Source: Przewalskia tangutica (Eukaryota; Streptophyta; Magnoliopsida; Solanales; Solanaceae). From it: 64,000 bases of DNA. Shown one piece after another: positions 9,829-21,996 of this stretch (the stretch's first letter is position 1; every line of letters begins with the position of its first letter). The translations under genes and the position numbers were made by a program. The notes under the pieces are model-generated. The model made no database searches, had not been told where the DNA came from, and saw only the letters and a program-made list of their open reading frames with translations. The DNA lies in contig CM056718.1 in NCBI GenBank assembly GCA_029844215.1, forward strand, positions 84,122,764 through 84,186,763, written 5' to 3'.

Positions 9829-12394
9829 TCATAACTTAAACAGTTTACCTGGAGGTGTGGGGAATAGGTGAGGATACTTCTGCCTCATGTCCTCCTCAGC
9901 TTCCCACGTCATCTCCTCCCTGAACTCGTTCCGCCACAAGACTTTGACGGAAGCCACGTCCTTCGTCCGCAGACGCCTAACCTGACGATCGATTATCGCT
10001 ATGGGAACCTCCTCATACGATAACCCCTCGGTCACCTGGACATCGTCAATCGGGTGCACCCTAGATGGATCCCCGATACATCTCCTCAGCATAGATACGT
10101 GAAAAACCGGATGCACTGCCTCCAGATCGGACGGCAGATCCAACTCATAGGCAACCTTGCCTACCATGCGGACAATCTGAAACGGCCCAATGTACCTTGG
10201 TGAGTATCCTTCTTCCGAATCTCATCACACCCTTCATGGGTGACACCTTGAGAAAACCCAATCATCAGCTGCGAACTCCGGATGCCGACGACGATGATCT
10301 GCATAACGACTTACATGCGACTCGGTGTCGATAGCGCTCTCGGATAAGCTTCACCTTATCCACTGCTGCACCAAATCTGGTCCCACTAGCCGCACTCGCC
10401 CACATCGAACCAACCTATAGGCGTCTGCACTTCCTCCCATACAAGGCCTCGTAAGGCGCCATCCCGAATCTTTGGAGTGGTAGCTATTATTGTGCGAACT
10501 CAACTAGAGGCAAATGATCCTCCCATACCCACGGTCGATAACACGGGCTCGCAAACATATCCTCGAAGTGCGGATAGTGCGCTCGGCGTCCGTCATGCGT
10601 GGATGGAATGCGATACTCGACTCACTGCGTCCCTAAACCTCTCTGGAAAAACCTCCAGAAGTTAGTCGTAAACTGGGCTCCTCTGTCTGATATCATCGAA
10701 ATAGGGACTCCATGCAGTCTGACGACCTCTCGGATGTAAAGTCGGCATAATCCTCGGTAGAAAAAGTCGTCTGACGGGAAGAAAGTGGGCTGATTTCGTC
10801 GACTGTCGACGATAACCCGTATAGAATCATGTCTCTTACGAGTGCGAGGTAATCCTGTGATGAAGTCCATGTTGATTACCTCCCACTTCCGGTCGGGATC
10901 TCGATAAATCGTAACAAACCACGGGCCTCCGGTGCTCTACCTTCACTGCGACAACACGCGGGCGAGCTACGAACTCGCAACGTCCTCTTCAAGCCATCCC
11001 CAATACACGGATCTAAGGTCGTGGTACATCTTGGTCGACCACGGATGGATGAAACGCTTGTGTTGTGTGCTTCCCAAGAACTCACTGCCAAGTCACGAAA
11101 CATCTGGAACACACAACCTGCCCTCAAACCTTAGCACCCCATCGTGCTACCTCAAAAGGACCGCGCCTCACGAAGAGGCGTATCGCGATATCGAATCAAA
11201 GTGGATCCTCGAGCTGTTGCCTCTTCACCTCCTCGGCGATGGAAGACTCGGCAACCTCACGAACTCTAACCCCTTGCTATCGGAATCAATCAAGCGGACA
11301 CAAGGCTCGCTAATCGATGCAAATCACGAACCATGTCCCTCCTCTCTGTTGCACATCGATAGGCTCCCATCGACCTACGACTAGAGCATTTGCCACAACG
11401 TTGGCCTTCCCGGGTGGTACAGATATCAACATCGTAATCCTTGAGCAACTCTAACCACCGTCTCTGCCGTAAGTTCGGCTCCTCTGGTGAAGATATCTTT
11501 GGAGGCTCTTGTGGTCTATAAAAATATCCACGTGAACCCATACAAATAGTGCCTCCGGATCTTCAAGGCGTGAATCACGCCCGACTCCAAATCATGAGTG
11601 GGGTAGTTCCTCGTGTTTCTTGGTGTCGGGATGCATATGCTATAACCCGCCATGCTGCGTCAACACACATCCCAACCCGATGCGGGCGTCACAATACGAC
11701 ATAACCATGGACCTGCGGAAGAGTAAGAACGGGCGGTCGTCGGTCTCTCTTTCGGAATCGAAACCACCGCTCACAAGCATCGATCCATCAAACTTGGTGC
11801 CTTACGAGTCGGCCTAGTCAATGGTGCGAAGATAGAAGCAAACTTCTCCACGAACGCGATAATATCCTGCAGGCCGAAAGCTGCGAACCTCTGCCGGAGT
11901 AGTAGGTCAGGCAAGTCTGTTGCCTCGATCTTGGCGTATCCACTGAATGCCATCACCCGACAATATGCCCAAGAAACGCCATCAAGTCACCAAAACTCAC
12001 ATTTGGAAAACTTGGCGTACAAGCTGGTCTGGAGAAGCGTCGGCCAAAGTCGCCAAATGCTCTGCATGCTCTGCTGGCGAGAATAAACCAAGATATCATC
12101 AATGAACACTATCACAAAGCGTGTCCAAAAATGGTTTGAACACTCGGTTCATCAAATCCATGAATACCGCCGAGCATTGGTCAACCCAAAGACATGACCA
12201 CTGAACTCATAATGCGTCTGGGTCTGAATGCGATCTAGGACATCCACCTCTCGACTCGCACTTTGATGATAGCCCGACCGTAGATCAATCTTGGAGAAGC
12301 ATCTCGCACTCGCAATGGTCGAACAAATCATCAATCACAGGAAGGGGTATCCATTCTTAATGGTCACCTTGTTCACCGTAATCCACACACGTCT
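9829..12394 (-). pseudogene. B1 pol, 3' part (RT end, RNase H, integrase, chromodomain-like tail)
   Basis: Minus-strand pol of a Ty3/gypsy chromovirus, broken by many frameshifts. In coding order there are: an RT fragment with KIDLRSGYHQ near 12,290 and the FIDDILVYS active-site block near 12,110; RNase H fragments at about 11,700-11,400; an integrase piece at 10622-10870 with MDFITGLPRT and a catalytic aspartate in ISDRGAQFT; and an intact final frame at 9829-10167 with a basic stretch and a chromodomain-like TWEAEEDMRQKYPHLF end. The last residues (PGKLFKL then stop) differ from the related elements because of a local duplication at 9781-9847. The N-terminal half lies at 21997 and beyond, on the other side of element A. 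It cannot be expressed as it stands. Confidence 0.88.
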
Positions 12395-12785
12395 TGTTAT
12401 ACCGTATTTCGAGGTATGTACGTAAAGGAATACGTCAAAAGTTTTGGTCTTAAAGTTAGGCCTTGGGCGATTTTTAGGCACAACTCACAAAGCGACGGTT
12501 TCAGACGAAGCGTTTCCACGGCTTTCATAGGATAAATTCGGCTATGTCATTTCTTATTTTTGCGGATTTTTAGAGGCGTAACACTTTGGACCAATGAGAG
12601 GCGACACTTTCCACCCTCTCATTGGTGGACTTGTCACGCAATAGGGCGATTGGATGCCAAGCCTTGTCATAAAGTTGGCTAGATATTTTGTGTGCAAGTT
12701 GGCCAGGGACACTTGCCTAAATCCTCACCCTACACTTGCCTTGCACTTGGCATAATCTTGGCCATTGGTTGGCCATGTCTTGACC

Positions 12786-12793
12786 TATAAATA
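12786..12793 (+). promoter_or_regulatory. TATA box of element A 5' LTR
   Basis: TATAAATA followed by a C-run. The same box is at 20004-20011 in the 3' LTR and in all alpha LTRs (9286-9293, 26213-26220, 33556-33563, 50688-50695 on the minus strand). About 1.99 kb of LTR lies downstream, an unusually long R-U5. Confidence 0.7.
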
Positions 12794-13934
12794 CCCCCCC
12801 TTGTTGAAGAGTTATTTCATCCTAAATTGAGCAATCTACCTAAGTCTCAAATCCCTCCCTCTCCTCTTGTTGTTTCGTCCAAACACACCCTCCCTTGAGA
12901 AGCTTGGCCGAGGCTACCCCACCCCTAGCCGAAACCAACCCCTCCCTGGTAGAAAAGTTGCCTTCTTGTATTGTTATAATGCCCAAAATACCTAGCCCAA
13001 ATACCTTAGCACTTAGTAGAAGTTGTGAAGAACTTCTAAGGTTTCCTTAGACATACAACTTAGGAGCAAAACCTTGCTCAGTGCGACTTTTCTAGGATAT
13101 TATTGGGCTTACCGGGTAACTAATCCTAACCCTCTTTTGAATTAAAGAATACTTTGTTGTAGAATAAGAATAGTATAAATACTTAGAAGTATATCAGAAT
13201 AGAATTGAAGTGTTAATCACTTAGAAGGGTTTAAAGAAGAATAATCAAAGCTGTACTTACATAGAATTTGTTTTCTGATGAACTTATATAACTCACGGGT
13301 AGGGTTGTGCTGCCGACTTTCCGTAGAATTGAGGACCCTCTGTTTAGAATGACCTCTGAATAGTCTAGACCTTGATAGATATCTGTGACTATTATAAATT
13401 TGATTCTCTGCGCGACATACTCGACTTGGCGAGGTGGATTTGTAGAGAAGGTATGTGATTCTTACTAAAGAATTATATTTTAAAATATATATATATTATG
13501 GTAGATGTACATTTGTTAACTTAATAATAACTACGGCAATGCCTCACGGATTAAGCCTTAATAATACTTACAGCAATGCCTCACGGCTTAAGCCTGAATA
13601 ATAAAGAACTGAAAACATTTCAAAGGACTCTTGAACCATTTATTATGAAGAGAACTAATTGGTTTTTAAGCGAAGCTTAAGAGTTATACTAGCTTTATGG
13701 GAAGTAAGTATAACCACTTAAGATTGATAAAAGAAACAAGTTTGCCTATGTGTTTATAACGGACTTATATTGTGAATAAGAAGATGGTTTGATAGGTAGA
13801 CATGATATGATGCTATGTGTGTTAGTATCTTGTAACGTTGGTATAGGTGAGTATCCTTGTTGTGCTTGTGTTACTTAAAGGTAAGTTGTTATGCTAGTAT
13901 ACTATCACTCGCCTCTTGAGATGATCTGGGGTTA

Positions 13935-14190
13935 AGGCGCCTCCGATGCGGGGTAGACTCGGTGATGCAGGACCGTGATTCGAGAATACCTCATGCGGGT
14001 CGAGGGGCCTATGCGGAGCTCTGAGTTCGAGTTAGTATGCGGGGTTATACCTCATGCGGATGCAGTGGCCATGCGGACAGCGAGTCGGGGCGATCGCAGG
14101 AGTAGCTACCCTCGATGCGGGGTTATACCTCATGCGGGCCCATGTGAGTGGCCTATGCGGACTCGAGTCGAGTTAGGCTTGCGAGAATGA
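13935..14190 (+). repeat. Degenerate GC-rich repeat in alpha LTR
   Basis: Alternating blocks close to GGGTTATACCTCATGCGG and GTGGCCTATGCGGACT recur three or four times. Equivalent blocks occur in every alpha LTR (for example 21175-21385 plus, 7880-8100, 24790-25030 and 32135-32360 minus). They also occur in the gamma2 LTRs of element H (56330-56580, 61845-62090). Confidence 0.65.
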
Positions 14191-14783
14191 TGATGGGGCG
14201 AGTGGCCTGTTTCGATCATTCGCGGCCTAGACAAGACTCATTCTGATTACCTATTGTTGCTCTTGTTTGTGATGTGGCACTATGTGCGGTTTCCTTGGTT
14301 GTTTCATACATACTTGTAAAGGTTTTAAAAATGATATGTTTCATTTAAGTACTTTCTGATTTCGCATACTTAGTACTGTTGTGCTTGACCTCGCCGGGGC
14401 TGCGTTCATGCCGCAGTAAGGCGGCAGTGCTAGATCTGCATCCTTAGGATCTCTACGTTGGTGTCGAGCTCCATCTCTTCCGGAGGCTCTACTTTTGGTA
14501 TGATCTCCTGTTGTAGTTAGTTTTATGCGATCGAGGGTATGGCGGGCCCTGTCCGCCATAGTTGTATATTTCCTTAAGTGCAGTAGTCATGTTTGTGCGA
14601 TTGTCGGATGTAATTGCTAAAACATGATTATATATATCTTAGAAAGGCACGTTTTCTCACAAAATCGTGTCTTGTTTTATAAAGCTGTTTCATGTCTTGC
14701 TTTATGTTTCCGATTACTCGATGTATGACTACTTGGGTGCCGGTGAGGCACGATCCACGGCCCGGAATGGGTCGTGACAAAAG

Positions 14784-14794
14784 TGGTATCGAGC
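14784..14794 (+). other. Primer-binding site of element A
   Basis: TGGTATCGAGC lies 4 nt after the LTR end. It is the initiator tRNA-Met site with CAG read as CG. Element A otherwise looks young, so I suspect a sequence error rather than a real loss. Confidence 0.85.
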
Positions 14795-14983
14795 GATTAA
14801 TCCTCGGAAAGTGTCTGCACCGTATCTAGTAGAGTCTTGATTATCGGTGTGTTGTGCACCACACCAATAATCGTGAGGCTATAGGATATTTAGGATTGGT
14901 TTCCATTCTTCTCATTACGAGATCGTGCTTTAGAGGCGTGTTATAGGTTGGACCCCTCTAACGTATTCCTTTCTATGCTGATT

Positions 14984-16160
14984 ATGCCTCGCGTAAAGGC
15001 AACGGGCCCGAGAAGGCAAGCGGAGGCGCTAGCGAGACACCCAGTCACGAGGGCTCGAGCCCGGTCTATACGAGGCAGCGAGTTCTATGACGCCGCCCCC
15101 AGCCAGACCACGCACCCACACCTCGCTCCCACGGCACAGGCGGAGAGTTAGGGTACTGAGAGATGGCCCGACTTTTGGCTAAAGTTGTGGCCGTCTGAGA
15201 GAGGCTGGATCACGGCGGTTCCAGCTCGGCTCGGTCGTACCGTTGTTCACCGAGCGAGAGAGTTTGAGGCTACGATACTTCTTGAGTTGTAGCCAGCCGG
15301 AGTTTTATGGGTCGAGGCCGAGGATGATCGCGAGGAGTTCATCCGTCGGTCGAAGGATTTTGAGAGTGATCGGGCGTCGGAGACCGAGTCCGTGATCTTT
15401 GGTTCACATAAATTTGCGTGACACGCGATCGATTGGTTTGATTCATGGGAGTTATCCGGGAGAGCACGCGTCCCACTTGGGATGAGTTCTCGAGGCTTTC
15501 CTCACTCACTTCTTGCCTCCACGGATGAGGAGGCGCGGGTGATAGATTTTTACTCTCGAGGCGAGAGAGGGCCTGTCGGGAGTACAATGTCGAGTTTGAT
15601 TCATTGGCTCGATATGTCCCGGCATTGGTAGCGATATGGAGGATAGGGTGCACCGCTATGTCACCGGCTAGACGACTATATGGCGAGTCATGTGCGGGGT
15701 TTCTCTCGGTAGGTATGGACATTACCGCATGCGACTCACGCCGCGGATGCGAGGCGCGGTCGGCGAGTGGGCCGGCAGCGGCAGAAGAAGGCGGGGCGGG
15801 AGGGTCTTACGGTGGTTATCGTGGTGGCGGCCTCAGCGGCGATCTGGGTCGCACCACGGCCCGGCCGCGAGCACTCCTGCCGTCCTCGGCCGACCACGCG
15901 ATTTTGGCGGACGGGGCCCAGTGGCTTGGGCGTCGAGTAGCGAAGTGCGGCGCTCGGGACCACCCGGTGTGGCGATCACGGTAGATCCCATTACGGGAAG
16001 TGTGGTACTACTTTTGGATCTTATTCTGATTGTGGCAGCGAGGTCACTTTGCGAGGCTGTCCGGCCGAAGCGGCCGGTGGAAGAGCTCGACGCCGAGTTA
16101 CATTGCGGCCGTCATCTCTCTGATTACGCCGGGCGAGGTGCTCGTGGTCGGCCAGTCGCG
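14984..16160 (+). pseudogene. gag of element A (frameshifted)
   Basis: Starts at ATGCCTCGC, aligned with the MPPRKAT start of gag in J and B2. Recognisable blocks are the DWFDSWELS region near 15,430, the VEFDSLARYVPALVA region near 15,595 and the GLDDYMAESCAGV region near 15,675. A basic stretch and a single CCHC zinc knuckle follow at about 16,027-16,070, with its residues in different frames. Gag forms the particle and binds the RNA. Several indels break the frame, mostly at sites where related copies have CAG or CTG. Confidence 0.82.
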
Positions 16161-19100
16161 GCGAGTCGTGGCTCGAGTCCGATTCGCGGTCCTCGAATCG
16201 CATTTATGCTTTGTCGGTAAGCGGGATCGTGAGGCCTCACCGATGTCGTCGCAGTACCTTATCGGTTCTGGGTTTGATATTTATGCCTTGATAGATCCGG
16301 GTTCTACTCTGTCTATATATCTCCCTTGTTGCTAGTAGGATAGGGATAGAGCACGAGTCCATAGACAGTTCGAGGTAGCTACGCCGATGGGGATTCGGTG
16401 GTAGCTCGGCGGGTATATAGGGCTTGCCTGTGACCATTCTGATCGTCGGACCTGGCGACTTGATAGAGTTGGAGATGATTGACTTTGGCGTGATTATGGG
16501 GATGGATTGGCTAGCCTCTTGCTATGCCAATGTAGGCTGCAGAGAGAGTAATGCAGTTCCGGTTTCACGAGGCCGGTTGTTGAGTGGGAGGGAGCGGTAT
16601 CGCCGAGGGGTAGGTTTATTTCTACCTCAAGGCTAGGAAGATGGTGCGAAGGGTATATCTACCATCTAGTTCGGGTGTTTGATCGAGTGCGGTACCAGAT
16701 TTTCCGTCGATTCGATGGTCGTGAAGTTCCCAGACGTGTTTCGGATGACCTCCGGGTATCCTCACGAGAGGAGATCGAGTTTTGTATTGATGTGTTGCGG
16801 ATACTCGGCCTATTTCCATTCATCTGAGAATGGCACTGCGAGTTGAGAGAGTTGAAGGATCGGCAGGGATTTGCTAGAGAAGGGCTTCATTAGGCCTAGT
16901 GTTTCTCCCGGGAGCGCCGGTATTGTTCGTGAAGAAGAAGGGCGGGGCCAGCTGCGCATGTGTCGATTGAGCGGTGAACAAGGTGACCATTAAACGAATA
17001 CCCGCCTAGGATTGATGATTTGTTCGACCGGTTGCGAGTGCGAGATGTTTCTCAAGATTGATCTGCGATCGGGCTATCATCAGTGCGAGTCGAGAGGTGG
17101 ATGTCCACTATCGCATTCCGGACCCTGCGGGCATTATGAGTTGTGGTCATGTCTTTTGGGTTGACGATGCTCGTGGTATTCATGGATTTGATGAGCAAGT
17201 GTTCAAACCATTTTTGGACACGTTTGTGATAGTGTTCATTGATGATATCTTGGTTTATTCGCTCGAGGCGGGAAGCATGCGGAGCATTTGAGGTATCTTG
17301 TGATTCTCGAGACCAGCGATTGTCGCCAAGTTTTCCAAATGTGAGTTTTGGTTGACTTGATGGCGTTTCTTGGGCATATTATGGGTGATGGCATTCGAGT
17401 TGATCTGGCAAGATCGAAGCGATCGGGACTTGGCCTAGACCTCTTACTCAGCGAGGTTCGCGATTTTACGGGCCTTGCGGTATTATCGGCGGTTCGTGGA
17501 GAAGTTTGCTTATCTACGCACCGTTGACTAGGTGACTCGAGCGGCCAGTTTGATGGTGATGCTTGTGGCGGGGTTTCGATTCTTTGAAAGAGGCGACGAC
17601 CGCCCCGTTCTTACTCTTCGGAGGTCGGATGGTTATGTCGTGTATTGTGATGCGTCGGGCATCGGGTTGGGATGTGTTGATGCGGCGTGGCGAGTTATAG
17701 CATATGCGTCGGCGGTGAAGAAACACGAGAGGAACTACCCCCATGATTTGGGTTAGCGGTGTGATTCACGCTTTGAAGATCTGGAGGCACTATTTGTATG
17801 GGGTTCACGTGGATATTTTTACGGACCACAAGAGCCTCAGTACATCTTCGCCAGAGGAGCTGAACTTACGGCGAGAGATGGTGGTTAGAGTTGCAAGGAT
17901 TACGATGTGGACATCTGTACCACGGGCAAGGCAATGTTGTGGCGGATGCCCAGTCGTAGGTCGATGGGAGCCTATCGGATGTGCGGCTAGAGAGAAGGAC
18001 ATGGTTCGTAATTTGCACGATTAGCGAGCCTTGGTGTCCGTTTGATTGATTACGATAGCAATGGGGTTAGAGTTCGTGAGGTTGCGAGTCTTCCATCGTT
18101 GAGGAGGTGAAGAGGCAGCGATTCGAGGATCCGGCTTTGATTCGATATCATGATCTGACTCTTCGTGAGGGCAAGGGTCCTTTTGAGGTAGCACGATGGG
18201 GTGCTAAGATTTGAGGCGAGTTGTGTGTTCGGATGTTTGGGACTTGGCGGAGTTCTTGGGAAGCACCGTAGCGCGTTACTCTATCCATCAAGGTCGACCA
18301 AGATGTACCACGACCTTAGATCGTGTATTGGTGGGATGGCTTGAAGAGGGCGTTGCGAGTTCGTAGCTCGGTGCGTGTTGTCGGCAGTGAAGGTAGAGCA
18401 CGAGACACGGTGGTTTTATTCTGCGATAGAGATCCGACACGGAAGTGGGAGGTAATCAACATGGACTTCATCACGGGATTACCTCGCACTCGGAGAGACA
18501 TGATTCTATATGGGTTATCGTCGGCGGTGCGAAATCAGCCCACTTTCTTCCCGTCGGGGCGACTTTTGGTGAGGATTATGCGGACTTTACATCAGAGATC
18601 GTCGACCGCATGAGTCCCTACCGATCATATCGACAGAAGCCCGGTTCTGACGGCTTCGGAGGTCCTTCCAGAGGGGTTTAGGGGCCGGTGAGCACAGTCT
18701 GCATTTCATCCACGAGCGACGGACAGGCAGAGCGCATCGGACTCTTGAGGATATCTTTGCGAGCTGTGTTATTGACCGATGGTAGTTGGGAGGATCATTT
18801 GCCTCTGGTTGAGTTCGCGTATAATAATAGCTACCACTCCGGTATTCGGATGGCGCCTTATGAGGCCTTGTATGGGAGGAAGTGCGGTCGCCTATAGGTT
18901 GGTTCGAGGTGGGCGAGTGCGGCTAGTGGGACGATTTTGGTGCGGTGGCGATGGATAAGGTGAAGCTTATCAAGGCGGCTATTAACGGCTGAGTCGGCAA
19001 GTCGTATGCAGATCATCGTCGTCGGCATCTTGAGTTCGAGGTTCATGATTGGGTTTTCCTAAAGGTGTCACCCATGAAGGGTGTGATGAGATTCGGGAAG

Positions 19101-19472
19101 AAGGGGAAACTTAGCCCAAGGTACATTGGGCGTTTGATTGTCGCGAGGTAGGCAAGGTTGCCTATGAGTTGGACTGCCGTCCGATCTGGAGGCGACATCC
19201 GGTTTTCACGTGTCTATCTTTGAGAGATGTATCGGGGATCCATCTAGGGTACACCGGTTGGCGATGTCGGTGTAGGGGTTATCGTATGAGAGATTCCATA
19301 GCGATAATCGATCGTCGGGTTAGGCGTCTGCGGACGAAGGGCGTGGCTTCGTCAAAGTCTTGTGGCGGAGCAGGCTCGGGAGGAGATGACGTGGGAAGCC
19401 GAGGAGGACATGAGGCAGAAGTATCCTCACCTGTTTCCCACCCCTCCAGGTAATTCACTTTCCTACTTGTAA
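16161..19472 (+). pseudogene. pol of element A (protease, RT, RNase H, integrase, chromodomain-like tail)
   Basis: Domains appear in chromovirus order, in several frames: aspartic protease with ALIDPGSTLS near 16,290; RT with LASCYANVGC linker near 16,500, KIDLRSGYH near 17,055 and FIDDILVYS near 17,240; RNase H with YCDASGIGLG near 17,645 and TDHKSL near 17,825; integrase with MDFITGLPRT near 18,460, LVEFAYNNSYHS near 18,810 and YEALYGRKC near 18,860; and a chromodomain-like tail ending EAEEDMRQKYPHLF near 19,430. The stop is at about 19470-19472. Domain content is complete, but numerous small indels break the reading frame. It would act in reverse transcription and integration if intact. 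Confidence 0.88.
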
Positions 19473-19574
19473 ATCTTCATTATCGTTTATGCCTAAGTGT
19501 TGTTTATGGCCGTGTGTGGCTTTTGCAAACTGTTTAAGTTTTGAAGAACCTTATCGTTATCTGTCTTGGGAAGG

Positions 19575-19609
19575 AACATTCGGGACGAATGTTTCTAAGG
19601 AGGGGAGAA
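19575..19609 (+). promoter_or_regulatory. Polypurine tract and hairpin of element A
   Basis: AACATTCG-GGA-CGAATGTT (19575-19593) is a perfect 8 bp stem. It is followed by AAGGAGGGGAGAA, the polypurine tract touching the LTR start at 19610. Confidence 0.9.
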
Positions 19610-21996
19610 TGTTATACCCCGTATTTCCGAGGTATGTGCGTAAAGGAATACGTCTAAAAGTTTTGGTCTTAAAGTTAGGCCTTGGGCGATTTTTAGGCAC
19701 AACTCACAAAGCGAGCGGTTTTCCGGCGAAGCGTTTCCACGACTTTCATAGGATAAATTCTATGTCATTTCTTATTTTTGCGGATTTTTCAGAGGCGTAA
19801 CACTTTGGACCAATGAGAGGCGACACTTTCCACCCTCTCATTGGTGGACTGTCACGGCAATAGGGCGATTGGATGCCAAGCCTTGTCATAAAGTTGGCTA
19901 GATATTTTGTGTGCAAGTTGGCCAAGGACACTTGCCTAAATCCTCACCTACACTTTCCTTGCACTTGGCATAATCTTGGCCATTGGTTGGCCATGTCTTG
20001 ACCTATAAATACCCCCCCCTTGTTGAAGAGTTATTTCATCCTAAATTGAGCAATCTACCTAAGTCTCAAATCCCTCCCTCCCCTCTTGTTGTTTCGTCCA
20101 AACACACCCCTCCCGAGAAGCTTGGCGAGCTACCCTTTAGCCTGGCAGAAACCAACCCCTCCCTTGGTAGAAAAGTTGCCTTCTTGTATTGTTATAATGC
20201 CCAAAATACCTAGCCCAAATACCTTAGCACTTAGTAGAAGTTGTGAAGAACTTCTAAGGTTTCCTTGGAGCATACAACTTAGGAGCAAAACCTTGCTCAG
20301 TGCGACTTTTCTAGGATATTATTGGGCTACCGGGTAACTAATCCTAACCCTCTTTTGAATTAAAGAATACTTCTTGTTGTAGAATAAGAATAGTATAAAT
20401 ACTTAGAAGTATATCACGAGAATAGAATTGAAGTGTTAATCACTTAGAAGGGTTTAAAGAAGAATAATCAAAGCTGTACTTACATGAATTTGTTTTCCTG
20501 ATGAACTTATATAACTCACGGGTAGGGTTGTCTGCCCGACTTTCCGTAGAATTGAGGACCCTCTGTTTAGAATGACCTCTGAGAATAGTCTAGACCTTGA
20601 TAGATATCTGTGACTATTATAGGCTGATTCTGTAGCGACATACTCGACTTGGCGGTGGATTTCGCGAGAAGGTATGTGATTCTTCCTAAAGCATGATATT
20701 TTACAATATGTATATAGTGCGGTAGGCGTACATGTGTTAATGAATAATACTTACGGCAATGCCTCGGCTTAAGCTGAATAATACTTACGGCAATGCCTCG
20801 GCTTAAGCCTAAATAATAAGAAGCGAAAACATTTCAAAGGACTCTTGAACCATTTATTATGAAGAGAACTAATTGGTTTTAAGCGAAGCTTAAGAGTTAT
20901 ACTAGCTTTATGGGAAGTAAGTATAACCACTTAAGATTGATAAAAGAAACAAGTTTGCCTATGTGTTTATAACGGACTTATATTGTGAATAAGAAGATGG
21001 TTTGATAGGTAGACATGATATGATGCTATGTGTGTTAGTATCTTGTAAGCGTTGGTATAGGTGAGTATCCTTGTTGTGCTTGTGTTACTTAAAGGTAAGT
21101 TGTTATGCTAGTATACTATCACTCACCTCTTGAGATGATCTGGGGTTAAGGCGCCTCCGTCTGGGGTAGACTCGAGCGATGCAGGACCGTGATTCGAGAA
21201 TACCTCATGCGGGTCGGGGGCCTATGCGGAGCTACGAGTTCGAGTTAGTATGCGGGGTTATACCTCATGCGGTGCTGTGTGGCCATGCGGACAGCGAGTC
21301 GGGGCGATGCCGGAGTAGCTACCTCGATGCGGGGTTATACCTCATGCGGGCCCGTGAGTGGCCTATGCGGACTCGGGAGTCGAGTTAGGCTTGCGAGAAT
21401 GATGATGAGGCGAGTGGCCTGTTTCGATCATTCGCGGCCTAGACAAGACTCATTCTGATTACTATTGTTGCTCTTGTTTGTGATGTGGCACTATGTGCGG
21501 TTTCCTTGGTTGTTTCATACATACTTGTAAGCGGTTTTAAAAATGATATGTTTCATTTAAGTACTTTCTGATTCGCATACTTAGTACTGTTGTCTTGACC
21601 TCCTTGGGCTGCGTTCATGCCGCGGTAAGAGCAGCAGTGCTAGATCCGCATCCTTAGGATCTCTACGTTGGTGTCGGGAGCTCCATCTCTTCCGAGGCTC
21701 TACTTTTGGTATGATCTCCTGTTGTAGTTAGTTTTATGCGATCGAGGGTATGGCGGGATACTGTCGCCATAGTTGTATATTTCCTTAGAAGTGCTGTAGT
21801 CATGTTATGCGATTGTCGGATGTAGCGCTAAAACATGATTATATATATATCTTAGAAAGGCCACGTTTTCTCACAAAATCGTATGTCTTGTTTTATAAAG
21901 CTGTTTCATGTCTTGCTTTATGTTTCGTGATTACTCGATGTATGACTACTTGGTGCCCGGTAAGGCACGATCCGCGGGCCGGAATGGGTCGTGACA
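19610..21996 (+). mobile_element. 3' LTR of element A
   Basis: Runs from TGTTATACCCCGTATTTCC to GGGTCGTGACA. TATA is at 20004-20011, donor-like GG|GTATGTGA at about 20672, and the doubled CAATGCC motif at about 20755-20800. It matches the 5' LTR apart from short indels at CG-rich points, one of which lies in the opening C-run. Small open frames (for example 19983-20213) fall across the U3/R region and are not genes. Confidence 0.92.

Larger units (their letters stand above)
12395..14779 (+). mobile_element. 5' LTR of element A
   Basis: Runs from TGTTATACCGTATTTC to GGGTCGTGACA. A TATAAATA box is at 12786-12793, about 390 bp in. Donor-like sites are ACCGG|GTAACT near 13116 and GAAG|GTATGTGA at 13451. 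The doubled CAATGCCTCACGG motif is at about 13535-13600. A degenerate GC-rich repeat with GTTATACCTCATGCGG blocks is at about 13935-14190. The open frame at 13975-14190 is that repeat and is not a gene. Confidence 0.92.
12395..21996 (+). mobile_element. Complete alpha element A inserted in B1 pol
   Basis: A full-length plus-strand element: 5' LTR 12395-14779, primer-binding site, gag-pol interior 14780-19609, polypurine tract, and 3' LTR 19610-21996. The LTRs are 2385 and 2387 bp. In AT-rich stretches they are identical over hundreds of bases, and their differences cluster at CG, CAG and CTG sites, so insertion was recent. B1 pol reads across the two ends. The 5 bp flanks are CGTCT (12390-12394) and CATGC (21997-22001), not a clean duplication. 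Confidence 0.93.

Noticed and set aside
15604..16335. Overlapping GC-rich open frames on both strands within A gag
   Set aside because: They are shadows created by CG-rich sequence and frameshifts over gag. Only short parts match gag blocks.
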